From Agaricicola taiwanensis (GTDB taxonomy: Bacteria > Pseudomonadota > Alphaproteobacteria > Rhizobiales > Methylopilaceae): a stretch of DNA of 64,000 bases. The position numbers were made by a program, and so were the translations under genes. The notes below the pieces were generated by a model. That model ran no database searches and was not told the DNA's origin. It saw only the letters and a list, made by a program, of their open reading frames with translations. Of the stretch, positions 1 to 10,319 are shown piece after piece (the first letter of the stretch is position 1; each line of letters opens with the position of its first letter). The stretch covers positions 62,001 to 126,000 of the forward strand of contig NZ_BMCP01000003.1 in assembly GCF_014635245.1 (NCBI RefSeq), in the 5' to 3' direction.

Positions 1-1453
1 CGCCCTGCTTGAGGCTGCGCAGGGCAGTCAGGAAGATGATCTTGATGTCGAACATCAGGGTCCAATTGTTGATATAGGCCAGATCATATTCCACCCGACG
101 TTCCATCAGGTCGACCGTCGGGGTCTCGCCGCGGAAGCCGCTCACCTGCGCCCAGCCGGTGATGCCGGGCTTCATGTGGTGACGGAAGGCGTAATCATGG
201 ATGATTTCGTCATACATGGTGTCATGGGCGAGCGCATGAGGGCGCGGCCCGACCAGTGACATGTCGCCGTTGAGCACGTTGAGAAGCTGCGGCAGCTCAT
301 CGATGCTCGATGCGCGAAGGAACTTGCCGATGCGGGTCACGCGATTGTCGCCCTTCACCGCCTGCTTCACCACCGTCCCATCGTCCATGGTGGTCATGGA
401 ACGAAACTTGTAGATGCGGAAGACGCGGCCGCTGAAGCCGACGCGGCTCTGGCGGAAGAAGACGGGGCCGGGCGAATCCAGCTTGATGGCGATCGCCACC
501 ATCAGGAAGAGCGGCAGCAGCGCGATCAGGCCCGCCGAGGCCAAGGCGAGGTCGAGCACGCGCTTCATCGTGCGTTCAAGACGATTCAGCGGAGCACGAT
601 GGATCTCGACGGCGACGGTGCCGCCGATCTTGGCCATGGGCCGGCTGAGGAGATCACCATAGCGGTGATCGGCGACGAGACGAACCGGAAGCGGAATGAC
701 CCTGAGGGCGTCGAGCAGCGGGCTGATCTTTCCGAGCTGATCCCAATCCGCGAGGATCATGACTTCCTCGATGTCGGAGTTGCGGACATGAGCGCGGATC
801 TTTTCCAGCTCGCCGCGCCGCTCGTCGAACCTCGCGTCGTCCGACAGCTTCGGCAGTTCGAAGATGCCATCGAAATTGTAGCCGCGGCGCTGAAGGCTGC
901 TCATGGTGTGGGAATTGCCGATGCTCGACATATCCGCGATCAGCACGGCACGCGGGCCTTTGGGTGCATGCTGGCGCAGGCTGCGCGAGAACATCAGGCG
1001 GACGCTGTGATGTACGGTCAGGATCACGCCACCGCCGAAGGCGAAGAAAGTCAGGACGTGGCCACGCGACAGCGTGTGGCCGAGCTTCATCAGGAAGACC
1101 AGGATGGTCAGCAGTGCGAAGGAGGCGCCCCAGAGCGCCAGAATATGCAGCACCACATTGCGGCGAGCGCGAATGTTCTGGATGTCGTAGCCCTTGCTGG
1201 CATGAAAGGAGGTGACGAAAGCAAGAGCGATGATCAGGCCGGCGCCGAGAAAGACGCTGGTGTTGCCATATCCGCCGATGAACATGTGGTGGTAGGCAGT
1301 GCCGGAGACGACCGACGCTGCGATGATCGCGATAAAGTCAGCGGCCGCTGAAATAGCGCCAACAGCCGCAGGAGACAGTGGAAGAGCGGTTCCTTTTTTA
1401 GACGCGGAACCGCTCGTCGTCGGGCCGAAAGTGGCCTCGCTGATGTATTCCAT
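1..1453 (-). CDS. Undecaprenyl-phosphate sugar phosphotransferase (WcaJ/ExoY type), 3' end missing
   Basis: Initiates EPS synthesis by moving a hexose-1-phosphate from a UDP-sugar onto undecaprenyl phosphate at the inner membrane. The reading frame starts at ATG 1453 (MEYISEATFG) and stays open to the window edge, about 484 codons. The N-terminal half has several hydrophobic segments and a CoA-binding-like domain. The C-terminal half has the bacterial sugar transferase signature: a membrane helix after LNRLERTMKRVLD, then SPGPVFFRQSRVGF, KFRSM, SIDELPQLLNVL, MSLVGPRPH and KPGITGWAQVSG. The length matches the long WcaJ-like form rather than short ExoY. It is divergent from ugd. The final residues lie outside the window. 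The sugar (glucose or galactose) cannot be told from sequence. Confidence 0.9.
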   Translation of the reverse strand, partial: MEYISEATFGPTTSGSASKKGTALPLSPAAVGAISAAADFIAIIAASVVSGTAYHHMFIGGYGNTSVFLGAGLIIALAFVTSFHASKGYDIQNIRARRNVVLHILALWGASFALLTILVFLMKLGHTLSRGHVLTFFAFGGGVILTVHHSVRLMFSRSLRQHAPKGPRAVLIADMSSIGNSHTMSSLQRRGYNFDGIFELPKLSDDARFDERRGELEKIRAHVRNSDIEEVMILADWDQLGKISPLLDALRVIPLPVRLVADHRYGDLLSRPMAKIGGTVAVEIHRAPLNRLERTMKRVLDLALASAGLIALLPLFLMVAIAIKLDSPGPVFFRQSRVGFSGRVFRIYKFRSMTTMDDGTVVKQAVKGDNRVTRIGKFLRASSIDELPQLLNVLNGDMSLVGPRPHALAHDTMYDEIIHDYAFRHHMKPGITGWAQVSGFRGETPTVDLMERRVEYDLAYINNWTLMFDIKIIFLTALRSLKQG

Positions 1454-1897
1454 GTCGGGCCTCACCCCTTAATGCGACTTCAATGCGACGTGTTGCAAAA
1501 GCGAGAAATATCGCCCCAAAGAATGATGCGGCGCAATATTTTGTCAACTATCGATAAGGCTGCAGCAATGCGTCCGAAGAATGGCAGCCATGCATGTTTT
1601 GCGGTGAATCAAATTTCTTCTTAATGGGTAACGCTCCAGATACTTCCACAATAGTGTCACAATTTTTTTTCACTGAAGCCTGTCCCGCTGGTGAGGCTGG
1701 CATAATTGCTTACGCTTCTGCCATTGTCTAGTAGGAATTAAAGCGGATTTGGACCTTATATTTGCCAAACATGGCATTTTATAGTTCGCTTCCATAGAAT
1801 CTATCCTGGTGCGTCGGGATCGGCGATAAAAATATTATTGCAGTGCAAAATTCCGATGCTATCAGTTGAATGGTCACAAAAAGAGATGAGGTAGCCC
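1454..1897. other. Intergenic region between divergent sugar transferase and ugd
   Basis: 444 bp with lower GC than the flanks and no convincing gene. It must hold both divergent promoters. On the minus strand a TTGACA-like -35 lies at 1542-1547, with only a weak -10 downstream. On the plus strand an inverted repeat TGCCA-AACA-TGGCA lies at 1763-1776, about 120 bp before the ugd start, and could be an operator. A run of eight T occurs at 1663-1670. Confidence 0.5.
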
Positions 1898-3244
1898 GTG
1901 CGGATCGCGATGATCGGAAGTGGATATGTTGGCCTGGTGTCGGGAGCATGCCTCGCCGATTTCGGCCATCAAGTCACCTGCATCGATAAGGATGCCCAGA
2001 AGATCTCGGCGCTCCGAGCCGGCGAGATCCCCATCTTCGAGCCGGGGCTTGATCAGCTCGTGGTCTCCAACGTGCAGGCCGACCGCCTGTCGTTTTCCAC
2101 CGAACTGGCAGAGCCGGTCGCCGCTGCCGATGTCGTCTTCATCGCTGTCGGCACGCCATCCCGCCGTGGCGACGGCCATGCCGACCTCTCTTATGTCCAT
2201 GCTGCCGCACGGGAAATCGCGCAGTCGATCAAGGGCTTTACCGTCATCGTCACCAAGTCCACCGTTCCGGTCGGCACCGGCGACGAAGTGGAGCGCATCA
2301 TCCGCGAGGAAAATCCCGAAGCGGACTTCGCTGTTGTGTCCAATCCGGAATTCCTGCGGGAAGGCGCGGCCATCGAAGACTTCAAGCACCCCGACCGCAT
2401 CGTCATCGGTATCGAGGACGAGCGCGCCCGCGAGGTCATGACCGAGGTCTATCGGCCGCTCTACCTCAACCAGGCGCCGCTCCTGTTCACATCGCGCCGC
2501 ACGTCGGAACTCATCAAATATGCGGCCAATGCCTTCCTCGCGATGAAGATCACCTTCATCAACGAGATGGCCGATCTCTGCGAGAACGTGAATGCCAATG
2601 TTCAAGACGTCGCCCGTGGCATCGGCCTGGACAAGCGCATCGGCCCCAAGTTCCTGAACGCGGGCCCCGGCTACGGCGGCTCGTGCTTCCCCAAGGATAC
2701 GCTGGCGCTGGTCAAGACGGCGCAGGATTACGGCGCGCCCACGCGACTGATCGAAACGACGGTCGCCATCAACGATCAGCGCAAGCGCGCCATGGCCCGC
2801 AAGGCCGTCCTGGCCGCCGGCGGCGACATCCGCGGCAAGACCATCGGCGTGCTGGGCCTGACCTTCAAGCCCAACACCGACGATATGCGCGATGCACCTT
2901 CCATCGCGATCATCCAGGGCCTGCAGGACGCGGGTGCGACCGTGCGGGCCTTCGATCCTGAAGGCATGAAGCACGCTCGCGGCCTCATCAACGATGTGGT
3001 CTACACCAGCGATCCCTATGACTGCGCCGAAGGCGTCGATGCGCTGGTGATCGTCACCGAATGGAATGCCTTCCGTGCTCTCGATTTCACCCGCCTGAAG
3101 TCGATCATGAAGGCCCCGATCCTGATCGATCTCAGAAATATCTATCGACAGGAAGAAATTGCGCGTTATGGGTTCTCCTACACGGCGGTGGGGCGACCTG
3201 GTGAGGAAGTCCGGCTGTCAGAGATCCTCGACGCTGCACAGTAG
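1898..3244 (+). CDS. ugd: UDP-glucose 6-dehydrogenase
   Basis: Oxidises UDP-glucose to UDP-glucuronate with two NAD+, supplying acidic sugar for the EPS. The start is GTG at 1898, with GAGG six bases upstream. The 448-residue product has the usual length of bacterial UGD. It opens with the Rossmann motif GSGYVGL, has the catalytic cysteine in GGSCFPKDT (Cys263), and has a C-terminal UDP-binding domain with [16 protein letters not shown]. It is followed 11 bp later by a UDP-glucuronate 4-epimerase, so the pair probably forms one operon making UDP-GlcA and then UDP-GalA. Confidence 0.97.
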   Translation: MRIAMIGSGYVGLVSGACLADFGHQVTCIDKDAQKISALRAGEIPIFEPGLDQLVVSNVQADRLSFSTELAEPVAAADVVFIAVGTPSRRGDGHADLSYVHAAAREIAQSIKGFTVIVTKSTVPVGTGDEVERIIREENPEADFAVVSNPEFLREGAAIEDFKHPDRIVIGIEDERAREVMTEVYRPLYLNQAPLLFTSRRTSELIKYAANAFLAMKITFINEMADLCENVNANVQDVARGIGLDKRIGPKFLNAGPGYGGSCFPKDTLALVKTAQDYGAPTRLIETTVAINDQRKRAMARKAVLAAGGDIRGKTIGVLGLTFKPNTDDMRDAPSIAIIQGLQDAGATVRAFDPEGMKHARGLINDVVYTSDPYDCAEGVDALVIVTEWNAFRALDFTRLKSIMKAPILIDLRNIYRQEEIARYGFSYTAVGRPGEEVRLSEILDAAQ

Positions 3245-3255
3245 GACCTGACATT

Positions 3256-4266
3256 TTGCGCTTTTTGATTACCGGTACCGCAGGCTTCATCGGCTTTCAT
3301 CTGGCGCAACGCCTGCTTCGGGATGGTCATACCGTCATCGGCTTTGACGGTATGACTCCCTATTACGACGTCCAGCTGAAGCATGATCGCCATGCGATCC
3401 TGTCGAACTTCCCCAGGTTCAAGGCCCATGAGGCCATGCTGGAGGATATGCCGGCGCTGGAACGCGCGGCCGATGAAGCCCGGCCCGATGCCATCATCCA
3501 TTTGGCGGCCCAGGCCGGCGTCCGTTACAGCATCGAAAATCCGCGCGCCTATGTGGATTCCAACCTCGTCGGCTCCTTCAACGTGCTCGAGATCGCGCGC
3601 ATGCTGAAGCCGAAGCATCTTCTCCTGGCATCGACGAGTTCGGCCTATGGCGCGAACGAGAAGATGCCGTTCGAGGAGAACGACAAGGCCGACCATCCCA
3701 TCACGCTTTATGCGGCGACGAAGAAGGCCATGGAGACCATGGCCCATTCCTACGCGCATCTGTGGCAGCTGCCGACCACCTGCTTCCGCTTCTTCACGGT
3801 CTATGGCCCCTGGGGCCGCCCGGACATGGCGCTCTTCAAATTCGTCGACGCCATCAAGAACAACCGGCCGATCGACATCTATGGCAACGGCAACATGCGC
3901 CGCGATTTCACCTATGTGGATGATCTCGTGGAAGCCATCGTGCGGCTGGTGGACTGCACTCCGCAGCCGGCACAGCCGGTGTCGGACCAGGATACGGTCT
4001 CGCCGGTGGCTCCCTGGCGGCTCGTCAATATCGCCGGCGGAACGCCTATCGGTCTGATGCCCTTCATCGAGACCATCGAACGTGCCATGGGGCGCGAGGC
4101 CATCCGCAACATGCTGCCGATGCAGAAGGGCGATGTGCCCGCCACTTTCGCCGATCACCGCCTGCTGGAGGCCCTGACCGGCTATCGCCCGACCACCTCG
4201 GTGGAGGAGGGCGTGACAGCCTTCGTCAAATGGTACCTTGAGTACAAGACGCCGCTGCCGGCCTGA
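3256..4266 (+). CDS. UDP-glucuronate 4-epimerase (NAD-dependent SDR epimerase)
   Basis: Extended short-chain dehydrogenase that probably interconverts UDP-glucuronate and UDP-galacturonate in the cytoplasm. The start is a rare TTG at 3256 with AGGA nine bases upstream. The 336-residue protein starts with GTAGFIG for NAD binding and has the active-site set STSSAYG, Tyr152 and Lys156 (YAATK). The conserved block [16 protein letters not shown] is typical of CapI/LspL-type GlcA epimerases. Direct coupling to ugd supports the substrate. A 4-epimerase acting on UDP-glucose (GalE) is less likely from the motif set. Confidence 0.9.
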   Translation: MRFLITGTAGFIGFHLAQRLLRDGHTVIGFDGMTPYYDVQLKHDRHAILSNFPRFKAHEAMLEDMPALERAADEARPDAIIHLAAQAGVRYSIENPRAYVDSNLVGSFNVLEIARMLKPKHLLLASTSSAYGANEKMPFEENDKADHPITLYAATKKAMETMAHSYAHLWQLPTTCFRFFTVYGPWGRPDMALFKFVDAIKNNRPIDIYGNGNMRRDFTYVDDLVEAIVRLVDCTPQPAQPVSDQDTVSPVAPWRLVNIAGGTPIGLMPFIETIERAMGREAIRNMLPMQKGDVPATFADHRLLEALTGYRPTTSVEEGVTAFVKWYLEYKTPLPA

Positions 4267-4375
4267 CTGAAGCTGAGTTCTCTTCGCCGTCGCCCCAAGG
4301 CCGTTGCAGGGCCGGAACGGCTATCGCTCGCAGCATCCGTGCCTTAACCCCCATGAACGGCGTTAGCCGCAGCAG

Positions 4376-5749
4376 CTATTCCGTGCGAATGCCATGCCTG
4401 ATGGCGTCGGTCAGCGGCCGTGTGAGCTGCTCCAGGACCGTGCGTTCTCCGGTGGCGATCATCACATCCGCCGGCATGCCGGGATGCAGTTTCTCGGCTG
4501 CCTCCTGCGGCATGGTGGCCTTATCCAGCCAGACCTCCGCGAGGAAATAGGTTTCCGCCGTCCTGTTGTCGACCAGCGTATCGGCGGAGACATTCTCCAC
4601 GGTCCCGAGGATCAGCGGCATCGCGCGCGCGGGCAGGGCGGGAAAGCGGATCTCCGCCTCAAGCCCCGGCTGGACCGAATCGATGTCGGTCGGCAGCACG
4701 CGCGCGCTGATGACCAGCGTGTCGTTGGAAGGCACCAGCTCCATGATGGTGTCGCCCGGCTTCACGACGGCACCCGGTGCATGAACCTGCAGGTTCTGGA
4801 CCACACCGTCCTGAGGCGCGCGCACTTCCAGCCGGCTATAAACATCCTGAGCGACATTGAGCCGCTCGCGCAGATCGGAAATCTTCGCCTTGACCTCCGT
4901 CAGCTGACTGGAGGCCTCGGTCTGATACTGCCGGCGCAGCTGTGACATCTTCAGATTGGCTTCGGTGACATTGGCCTGCGCATTGGCCCATTCGGCCATG
5001 GCTTCTCCGATCTCGCCACGGGTGCGGTCAAGCTCGCGGCTCAGACGCTTCAATTCGTTGGCCGGAAAGTAGCCGCGTTCGACCAGCTTGGCCTTGGAGG
5101 CGACCTCCTCCTCATAGCTCTTGGCCTGGCTTTCGAAGGCCTCCTGCTGGCGGCGCCAGCCTCGGGCGCGCTCCTCATGCTGCTGGATCTGGGCGCCCAG
5201 GATGTCGAGCTCGTTGCGAAGGACGCGGCGCCGTTCCTCCCAGAGCCGGCGCTGGTCGGCCAGGATGCCGGCCATGCGCGGATCCTCGGCATGTTCGGTG
5301 AGCTCGGCCGGGAACTTGAAGTCTTCCGCCTCCTGCTGCTCCGCTTCCAGCCGCGCCTGCATGGCCAGGTTCTGCCAGAGCTGATTGGTGTTGAGCGCGA
5401 CGGCGGCTTCCGACTGGACCGGGCTGAGCCGGAGCAGTACCTGCCCCTTGACCACCTCTTCGGCGTTGCCGACCAACACCTCACGCACCACGCCACCTTC
5501 CAGATGCTGGATGGCCTTGCGGCTGGACTCGACGCTGACCAGCCCTGTCGCAACGACCGCGCTCTGCACCTTGGCAAGGGCTGACCAGGCAACCGTGCCG
5601 CCGAGACCGATGATGATCAAGGCATAGCCCAGGCGCATGAAGCTGCGGAAGTTCTGGGGCGGCAGCGGTGCCGCGACCGGAGGCCGATGGCCAACGGGGC
5701 CCGGCAGGTTTTGCGAGGGTCGTTCCACGAGGTGTTTGGCGTTCGACAT
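4376..5749 (-). CDS. Type I secretion periplasmic adaptor (HlyD/PrtE family)
   Basis: Membrane fusion protein that links the inner-membrane ABC exporter to a TolC-type outer-membrane channel. Start chosen at ATG 5749 (MSNAKHLVER), two bases after the stop of the ABC transporter gene, giving 457 residues, the normal family length. A longer frame upstream would overlap the transporter gene. It has one transmembrane helix near residues 40-60, then a lipoyl-like half (TGLVSVESSRKAIQHLEGG), a long alpha-helical coiled-coil region around residues 110-300, and the HlyD C-terminal signature (VRAPQDGVVQNLQVHAPG). No TolC-like gene is seen in the window. Likely cargo is the RTX proteins encoded at 26514, 38483 and 41097. 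Confidence 0.95.
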   Translation of the reverse strand: MSNAKHLVERPSQNLPGPVGHRPPVAAPLPPQNFRSFMRLGYALIIIGLGGTVAWSALAKVQSAVVATGLVSVESSRKAIQHLEGGVVREVLVGNAEEVVKGQVLLRLSPVQSEAAVALNTNQLWQNLAMQARLEAEQQEAEDFKFPAELTEHAEDPRMAGILADQRRLWEERRRVLRNELDILGAQIQQHEERARGWRRQQEAFESQAKSYEEEVASKAKLVERGYFPANELKRLSRELDRTRGEIGEAMAEWANAQANVTEANLKMSQLRRQYQTEASSQLTEVKAKISDLRERLNVAQDVYSRLEVRAPQDGVVQNLQVHAPGAVVKPGDTIMELVPSNDTLVISARVLPTDIDSVQPGLEAEIRFPALPARAMPLILGTVENVSADTLVDNRTAETYFLAEVWLDKATMPQEAAEKLHPGMPADVMIATGERTVLEQLTRPLTDAIRHGIRTE

Positions 5750-5751
5750 GT

Positions 5752-7482
5752 TCAACTGGCCTGTGGCAGTACGTTTGGAGTGGCCGGCGCCGCCGGCGCC
5801 TTGCCGAGCTGCGCCAGAATATCGTTGCGGGGGCCGTAGGACTGCAGGCGGCCGTTCATCATGACCACGATACGGTCCACGCATTGCAGCAGCGGCAGGC
5901 GGTGGGTGGAGACCACCACCGCCGCGCCGTTGGCGCGCGCCGCCTGCAGGGCATTCATCAGGTTGACGTCGCCGTTGTGGTCCAGATTGGAGTTGGGTTC
6001 ATCCAGAACGATCAGGCGCGGGTTGCGATAGAGCGCGCGGGCGAGCGCCACCGCCTGGCGCTGGCCGCCGGAAAGACCGGTGCCGCCCATTCCCACATTG
6101 GCATCGTAACCGCCGGGCAGTCCCGCGATCATGCCGTGGATGCCGGCTGCCTTGGCCGCCTGAACGACCGCCTCTTCATCGATCGGGCCCAGCCGGGCGA
6201 TGTTCTCGGCGACCGTGCCGCCAAACAGCTCCACATCCTGCGGCAGATAGCCGATGAAGGTTCCGAGGCGTTCCGGATCCCATTGGTCAAGGGCGGCGCC
6301 ATCGATGGACACCGTGCCCTGGCAGGTTTCCCATATGCCGACGATGCCGCGCAGCAATGTGGTCTTTCCGGACGCGACCGGGCCTATGATCGCGACGATC
6401 TCACCCGGCCGTACATCGAACGAGACATTCTCGACGGTGGGTTTTTCAGCGCCGGGAGGCTTGATGCTGACGTCGCGCAGCCGCAGGTGGCCCTCTGGAT
6501 CCGGCAGGCGCATGGCCGGCGGCGCGGCCGGCGTTGCCGCGAACAGCTCCTTGAGCCGGCCGTAGGCATCGCGTGCGCTGACGAACAGACGCCATTGTCC
6601 GACAGCGGCCTCGATGGGTTGAAGCGCGCGGCCCATGAGGATCGATGCCGCGATCATGGTGCCCGGGGAAATCTCTCGCTCGATGGCAAGCATGGCGCCG
6701 ACGCCGAGGATCGCCAACTGAAGCGTCGCGCGGACACCCTTGGAGATGGCGAGGATGGTGCCGCCATGATCGCTGGCGACAGACTGCCATCCCAGAGCAT
6801 CATTGTGCATGCCGCGCCAGCGGTTCTTGACCGCGCCGCGCATGCCGAGGGCATGCACCACTTCCTTGTTGCGCAGCGCGAAGTTGGCAAAGGTCTGCGC
6901 CTCATGGGTGATGGAATAGGCGCGCTTCAGCCTGCGCGTCACCAGCGTCTCGTTCAGCACCGCAAGACCGACGATGATGATGGCGCCGACCAGCGCCACG
7001 AACCCGATAATCGGGTGAAACAGGAAGCACAGCAGGATGAACAGCGGCGACCAGGGGGCATCGAACAGCGTGATCAGAGCCGATCCCGTGACGAACTCCC
7101 TCAGTGCATCGAGATCACGCAGATTCTGCCAGCTGCCGCCCTTGGCATTCTGAAGTTCGGCGGCCACCACCTTGTCGAAAACGGCATGGCTCAGCTGCTG
7201 ATCGAAGGAAACGCCGACCCGCACCAGAATGCGGGAGCGGGCAAAATCGATCAGTCCGCTCAAGCAGACGACAGCCACGGCGGCGACGCTGACAACGAAG
7301 AGGGTCGACAGGCTCCGAGTGGACAAAACCCGGTCATAGACCTGCAGCATGTAGACCGGCCCGACGAACAGCAATATGTTGATGACCATGCTGAACAGCA
7401 GCGTGGCGATCATCGCCTTCCGGTACTGCGATATCGCGTTCCTGAGGGGGGCCAGGCGGTGCCTGTACTCGTGTTTGTCCAA
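5752..7482 (-). CDS. Type I secretion ABC permease/ATPase (PrtD family)
   Basis: Inner-membrane exporter of RTX proteins. It is 576 residues: a six-helix transmembrane domain (residues about 20-300) with the family signature GPVYMLQVYDRVL, then a nucleotide-binding domain with Walker A GPVASGKTT, signature LSGGQRQ, Walker B LIVLDEP and H-loop STHRLP. There is no N-terminal C39 peptidase domain, as expected for PrtD-type exporters of RTX proteins. The only usable start in frame before the transmembrane region is TTG 7482, which lacks a clear ribosome binding site. An ATG at 7413-7415 follows GGAAGG but would cut into the first helix. The adaptor gene follows after two bases, so the two are translationally coupled. 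Confidence 0.93.
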   Translation of the reverse strand: MDKHEYRHRLAPLRNAISQYRKAMIATLLFSMVINILLFVGPVYMLQVYDRVLSTRSLSTLFVVSVAAVAVVCLSGLIDFARSRILVRVGVSFDQQLSHAVFDKVVAAELQNAKGGSWQNLRDLDALREFVTGSALITLFDAPWSPLFILLCFLFHPIIGFVALVGAIIIVGLAVLNETLVTRRLKRAYSITHEAQTFANFALRNKEVVHALGMRGAVKNRWRGMHNDALGWQSVASDHGGTILAISKGVRATLQLAILGVGAMLAIEREISPGTMIAASILMGRALQPIEAAVGQWRLFVSARDAYGRLKELFAATPAAPPAMRLPDPEGHLRLRDVSIKPPGAEKPTVENVSFDVRPGEIVAIIGPVASGKTTLLRGIVGIWETCQGTVSIDGAALDQWDPERLGTFIGYLPQDVELFGGTVAENIARLGPIDEEAVVQAAKAAGIHGMIAGLPGGYDANVGMGGTGLSGGQRQAVALARALYRNPRLIVLDEPNSNLDHNGDVNLMNALQAARANGAAVVVSTHRLPLLQCVDRIVVMMNGRLQSYGPRNDILAQLGKAPAAPATPNVLPQAS

Positions 7483-7644
7483 CGTGCCGTGCCGTTCTTC
7501 GAGATCGTTCGGGATGTCGTGATAGCTGAAGCTGCCCCTTGTGCCGTCTAGGCTATAGGTGGCGCTGTCTGACGATCATGTCTTATTATTATCAATCATC
7601 TCTTGCAATAAACGATTTTATTTTCGCCATTCTGGCAAGAGCGG

Positions 7645-9126
7645 CTAGCGAAATCCGCCGTCCGTCGCAACATTACTGCTTGCAGAAAAGTTGTGGTCCT
7701 CGGCGGAAGCGCCTGTGTCGGCCGTCGGCCGTCCTATTGATCGCGCCATTCCGGCGCTGAGAAGCGCAACGGCGTAAAAGGCAAACCCCGGTATCTGCAG
7801 CGAGTAATCGAGCAGGGAGTGCAGTCCGGTTACAAGCGATGCCGCGAAGGCGGCCGAGAGGAGGGAGGAACCTCTGGGTGCCTTCATGGCCGCCTGGCCA
7901 AGCCGCCAGACGAGCCACAGGAAAACGCCAATGGTGAGCAGGGCGAAGGGCACGCCCATGGTGGCGGCGATCTCCAGCGGTGTGGAATGGGCGCGGTTTA
8001 CGATGCCCGTGGCGGCCGCCGCGGCGGTGCGGTAGGCCGGATAGACCTCCTGGAAGGTGCCCGGTCCGGTACCGGCCCAGAAATGCTCGCCGATGATATG
8101 CAGCGTATCCAGGTAGATGGCATATCGCAGCGGGTCGAACAGCCCTTGCTGTGACACACGGCCGAGCACGGCGTCGCCACCGGTGAACAGAAGAGCGGCG
8201 AAGCCCGCGACAGCGGCGATCGCGATGAGACCCACTTGCCAACGCGAGAGACGCAACGCCATGCGCTTCAGCGACACAGCCAGAAGCGCGAGGGCACCCA
8301 TCGCGCAAGCGAAAACACCGGCTCGCGAGCCCGTTGCCAGAACGGTGGCAAAGCACAGCAACAGACACACCAAAGCCCGCAGAAGCTTGTGGCGCTCGGT
8401 GGCGGGCATCATGTGAAGCTGCACGACAATGGAGGTGCCCGGCCTCAGATTCCGCTCAACGAACGTCAGCGTGCGTGCCAGCCAGATCATGGCCACGATG
8501 CCGAAGAAAGTGGCGGCAGTGTTCCGGTTGAGGAAGGTTCCGGTCAGATAGTCGCCGTGCTGGATCTTGTTATACCAGAATATCTGCCCGGGCATGGCCA
8601 CATGGAGCACCAGGGCCAGAACCGCATAGGCAGCACCCACGACAGCCAGGAGGCGCAGGAGCCGCCCGCCGGAGAGCCGATCGCGGGCATGTGCAAAGCA
8701 GGTCAGGAAGATCAGGGCGAGCGCGAGCGGCAGGCCCGCCGCTTGCCAGGCAGCCCCCCTTATGGGCAGGCCCCGCTGGTCCGGGATGGGAGCGGGATGC
8801 TCCGCGTTCCAGGCGTGTCCGATGGACAGAACGGCCCAGAGCAGGGTCAGAAGCACGATGGGGAAAATGGTCAGCCAGGCATGCCTGTCCATATGCTTCA
8901 GCGGCATGGTCAGGGCGGCAAAGGCCAGCAAGACACACCAGAGGCCGAGCGCAACAGGCTTTGTGGAACCGAGCGGCAACGGCGCCAGGCAGACGGTGAA
9001 GGCGACGATCGCGAGATTTAGCGGAACCGCAAACCTGCCGCTGAGAAATGGCCGCAGGATGGGCACCCGCGCCGTTGCCGAATCCCGCTTCAGGAACGAG
9101 CGGCGTCGTGCCTTTTTCTCATCCAC
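7645..9126 (-). CDS. O-antigen ligase/Wzy-type polysaccharide polymerase
   Basis: Polytopic inner-membrane protein of 493 residues with about ten or more hydrophobic segments. It contains the Wzy_C/O-antigen-ligase region around residues 300-380, with a large periplasmic loop that includes GTGPGTFQEVYP and NRAHSTPLE (the conserved N-R/A-H-S element). It probably polymerises lipid-linked EPS repeats, or ligates them. The start is GTG 9126, eight bases after the stop of the export lipoprotein gene, so both are co-transcribed. It differs clearly from the second polymerase-like gene at 23660. Polymerase and ligase roles cannot be separated from sequence alone. Confidence 0.85.
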   Translation of the reverse strand: MDEKKARRRSFLKRDSATARVPILRPFLSGRFAVPLNLAIVAFTVCLAPLPLGSTKPVALGLWCVLLAFAALTMPLKHMDRHAWLTIFPIVLLTLLWAVLSIGHAWNAEHPAPIPDQRGLPIRGAAWQAAGLPLALALIFLTCFAHARDRLSGGRLLRLLAVVGAAYAVLALVLHVAMPGQIFWYNKIQHGDYLTGTFLNRNTAATFFGIVAMIWLARTLTFVERNLRPGTSIVVQLHMMPATERHKLLRALVCLLLCFATVLATGSRAGVFACAMGALALLAVSLKRMALRLSRWQVGLIAIAAVAGFAALLFTGGDAVLGRVSQQGLFDPLRYAIYLDTLHIIGEHFWAGTGPGTFQEVYPAYRTAAAAATGIVNRAHSTPLEIAATMGVPFALLTIGVFLWLVWRLGQAAMKAPRGSSLLSAAFAASLVTGLHSLLDYSLQIPGFAFYAVALLSAGMARSIGRPTADTGASAEDHNFSASSNVATDGGFR

Positions 9127-9134
9127 CGCAGGTC

Positions 9135-10319
9135 TTAATCATCGTCATCGAAATCACTGCGCACTGTGCTCAGATCACGCACGGCGCCGGTGCCGAGGCG
9201 GAAGAGCTGCAGTACCTTGCCGAGCTGGGTTGTCTCGGTGTTGGTGATGAAAATGGCATCGCCGTCAGCCAGCCGGAAATCGCGCGCCAGGAACAGGCCG
9301 CCAGGCTTCCTCAGGTTGATATGATAGATCGTCGGGATCGGAGTGCCAATGAACCGGCTGGTATCGACACCCATCTGCGCGAGCAGGCTGATCGGTTCGC
9401 GGCGATACAGATAGACGCCGGTCGGGTTCGCACGGGCATCGAGAAGGCCACCCGCCTTACCGACAGCATCGGCAAGGGACATGTCCTTGCCCTCGAAGTT
9501 GTAGAGTCCGTTTTCGCCGGCGGCGCCGAGGACGACGAAGGTCTTCGGTTCCCGCGAGACATAGACCACGTCGGAAGAACGCAGGAAAATGTTGTTGCGC
9601 GGGTTTTCGACGATGGTGTCGAAGGCAACCTTCACGTCGCGTCCATTGCGCTGCAGCGTGACATAGGTCTCATAGTCCGGCGACTTGGGTCCGCCCGCCT
9701 GGGCGATGGCATCAAGGAGGCGTTGTCCCGACGCGTTGAGCGGGAAGCGGCCCGGCAAGTTGACGTCGCCCAGAACGCTGACCTGGTTGCCGCGCTGCTC
9801 GGAGATCGTCACGAGGACCTGGGGCTCGATGGCGCGGTTCGCGAGACGCTGCTGAATGTCCTGCCCGACAGCTGCGGGCGTGCGGCCGGCGGCACGGATC
9901 TGGCCGGCGAAGGGCACGCTGATCTCGCCGCTGCGGCTGACGGTCTGAGCGGGAAGATCGACGAAGTTACCCGGGCGCGAGCCGGCTGTGCCGGGGATGA
10001 AGAGGCCGCCGGAGCCCGCTTCGAAGATTGTGATCTTGACCTGATCGCCAGGTCCGATCAGCACTTCCGTCGGACCGCCGCGATCGCTGAAGGACCCGAA
10101 GGCGCCATGGCCGGGACTGGTGGCAAGATGCGCGAGCACCGCTTCATTGAGCTCGATATAGGCGTAGTTGCGGCCTTGCTGCTGCTGGTTCACAGGGACG
10201 GTGGCCCTTGCGTCGGTGCCCGTGCCGAAGGCCCGGGCCGTAGGGCCTTGGGATGGCATGGCCGCACAGCCGGTCAGAGCGAGACAACCCATCATCAAAG
10301 CAGCTCTGGTCAGGCCCAT
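9135..10319 (-). CDS. Polysaccharide export outer-membrane lipoprotein (Wza/ExoF/KpsD type)
   Basis: Forms or gates the outer-membrane channel for the EPS. It is 394 residues, starting at ATG 10319 with GGAG five bases upstream. The N-terminus is a lipoprotein signal with lipobox LTGC (Cys18). A Poly_export domain follows (EVLIGPGDQVKITIFEAG near residue 85, then SGEISVPFAGQIRAAG), then SLBB-type domains (VSVLGDVNLPGRFPL and VVLGAAGENGLYNFEG). The C-terminus ends in an acidic tail, DFDDDD. It should work with the Wzc-like protein at 14796. First gene of a two-gene unit with the polymerase. Confidence 0.93.
   Translation of the reverse strand: MGLTRAALMMGCLALTGCAAMPSQGPTARAFGTGTDARATVPVNQQQQGRNYAYIELNEAVLAHLATSPGHGAFGSFSDRGGPTEVLIGPGDQVKITIFEAGSGGLFIPGTAGSRPGNFVDLPAQTVSRSGEISVPFAGQIRAAGRTPAAVGQDIQQRLANRAIEPQVLVTISEQRGNQVSVLGDVNLPGRFPLNASGQRLLDAIAQAGGPKSPDYETYVTLQRNGRDVKVAFDTIVENPRNNIFLRSSDVVYVSREPKTFVVLGAAGENGLYNFEGKDMSLADAVGKAGGLLDARANPTGVYLYRREPISLLAQMGVDTSRFIGTPIPTIYHINLRKPGGLFLARDFRLADGDAIFITNTETTQLGKVLQLFRLGTGAVRDLSTVRSDFDDDD

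Noticed and set aside
4267-4375. GCCGTT/AACGGC inverted repeat as a terminator after the 4-epimerase gene
   Set aside because: Ten-base loop and no T tract; too weak to call.
5668-7551. 627-codon open frame on the plus strand opposite the type I ABC transporter
   Set aside because: It mirrors the codon pattern of the well-supported transporter gene and has no recognisable domain.
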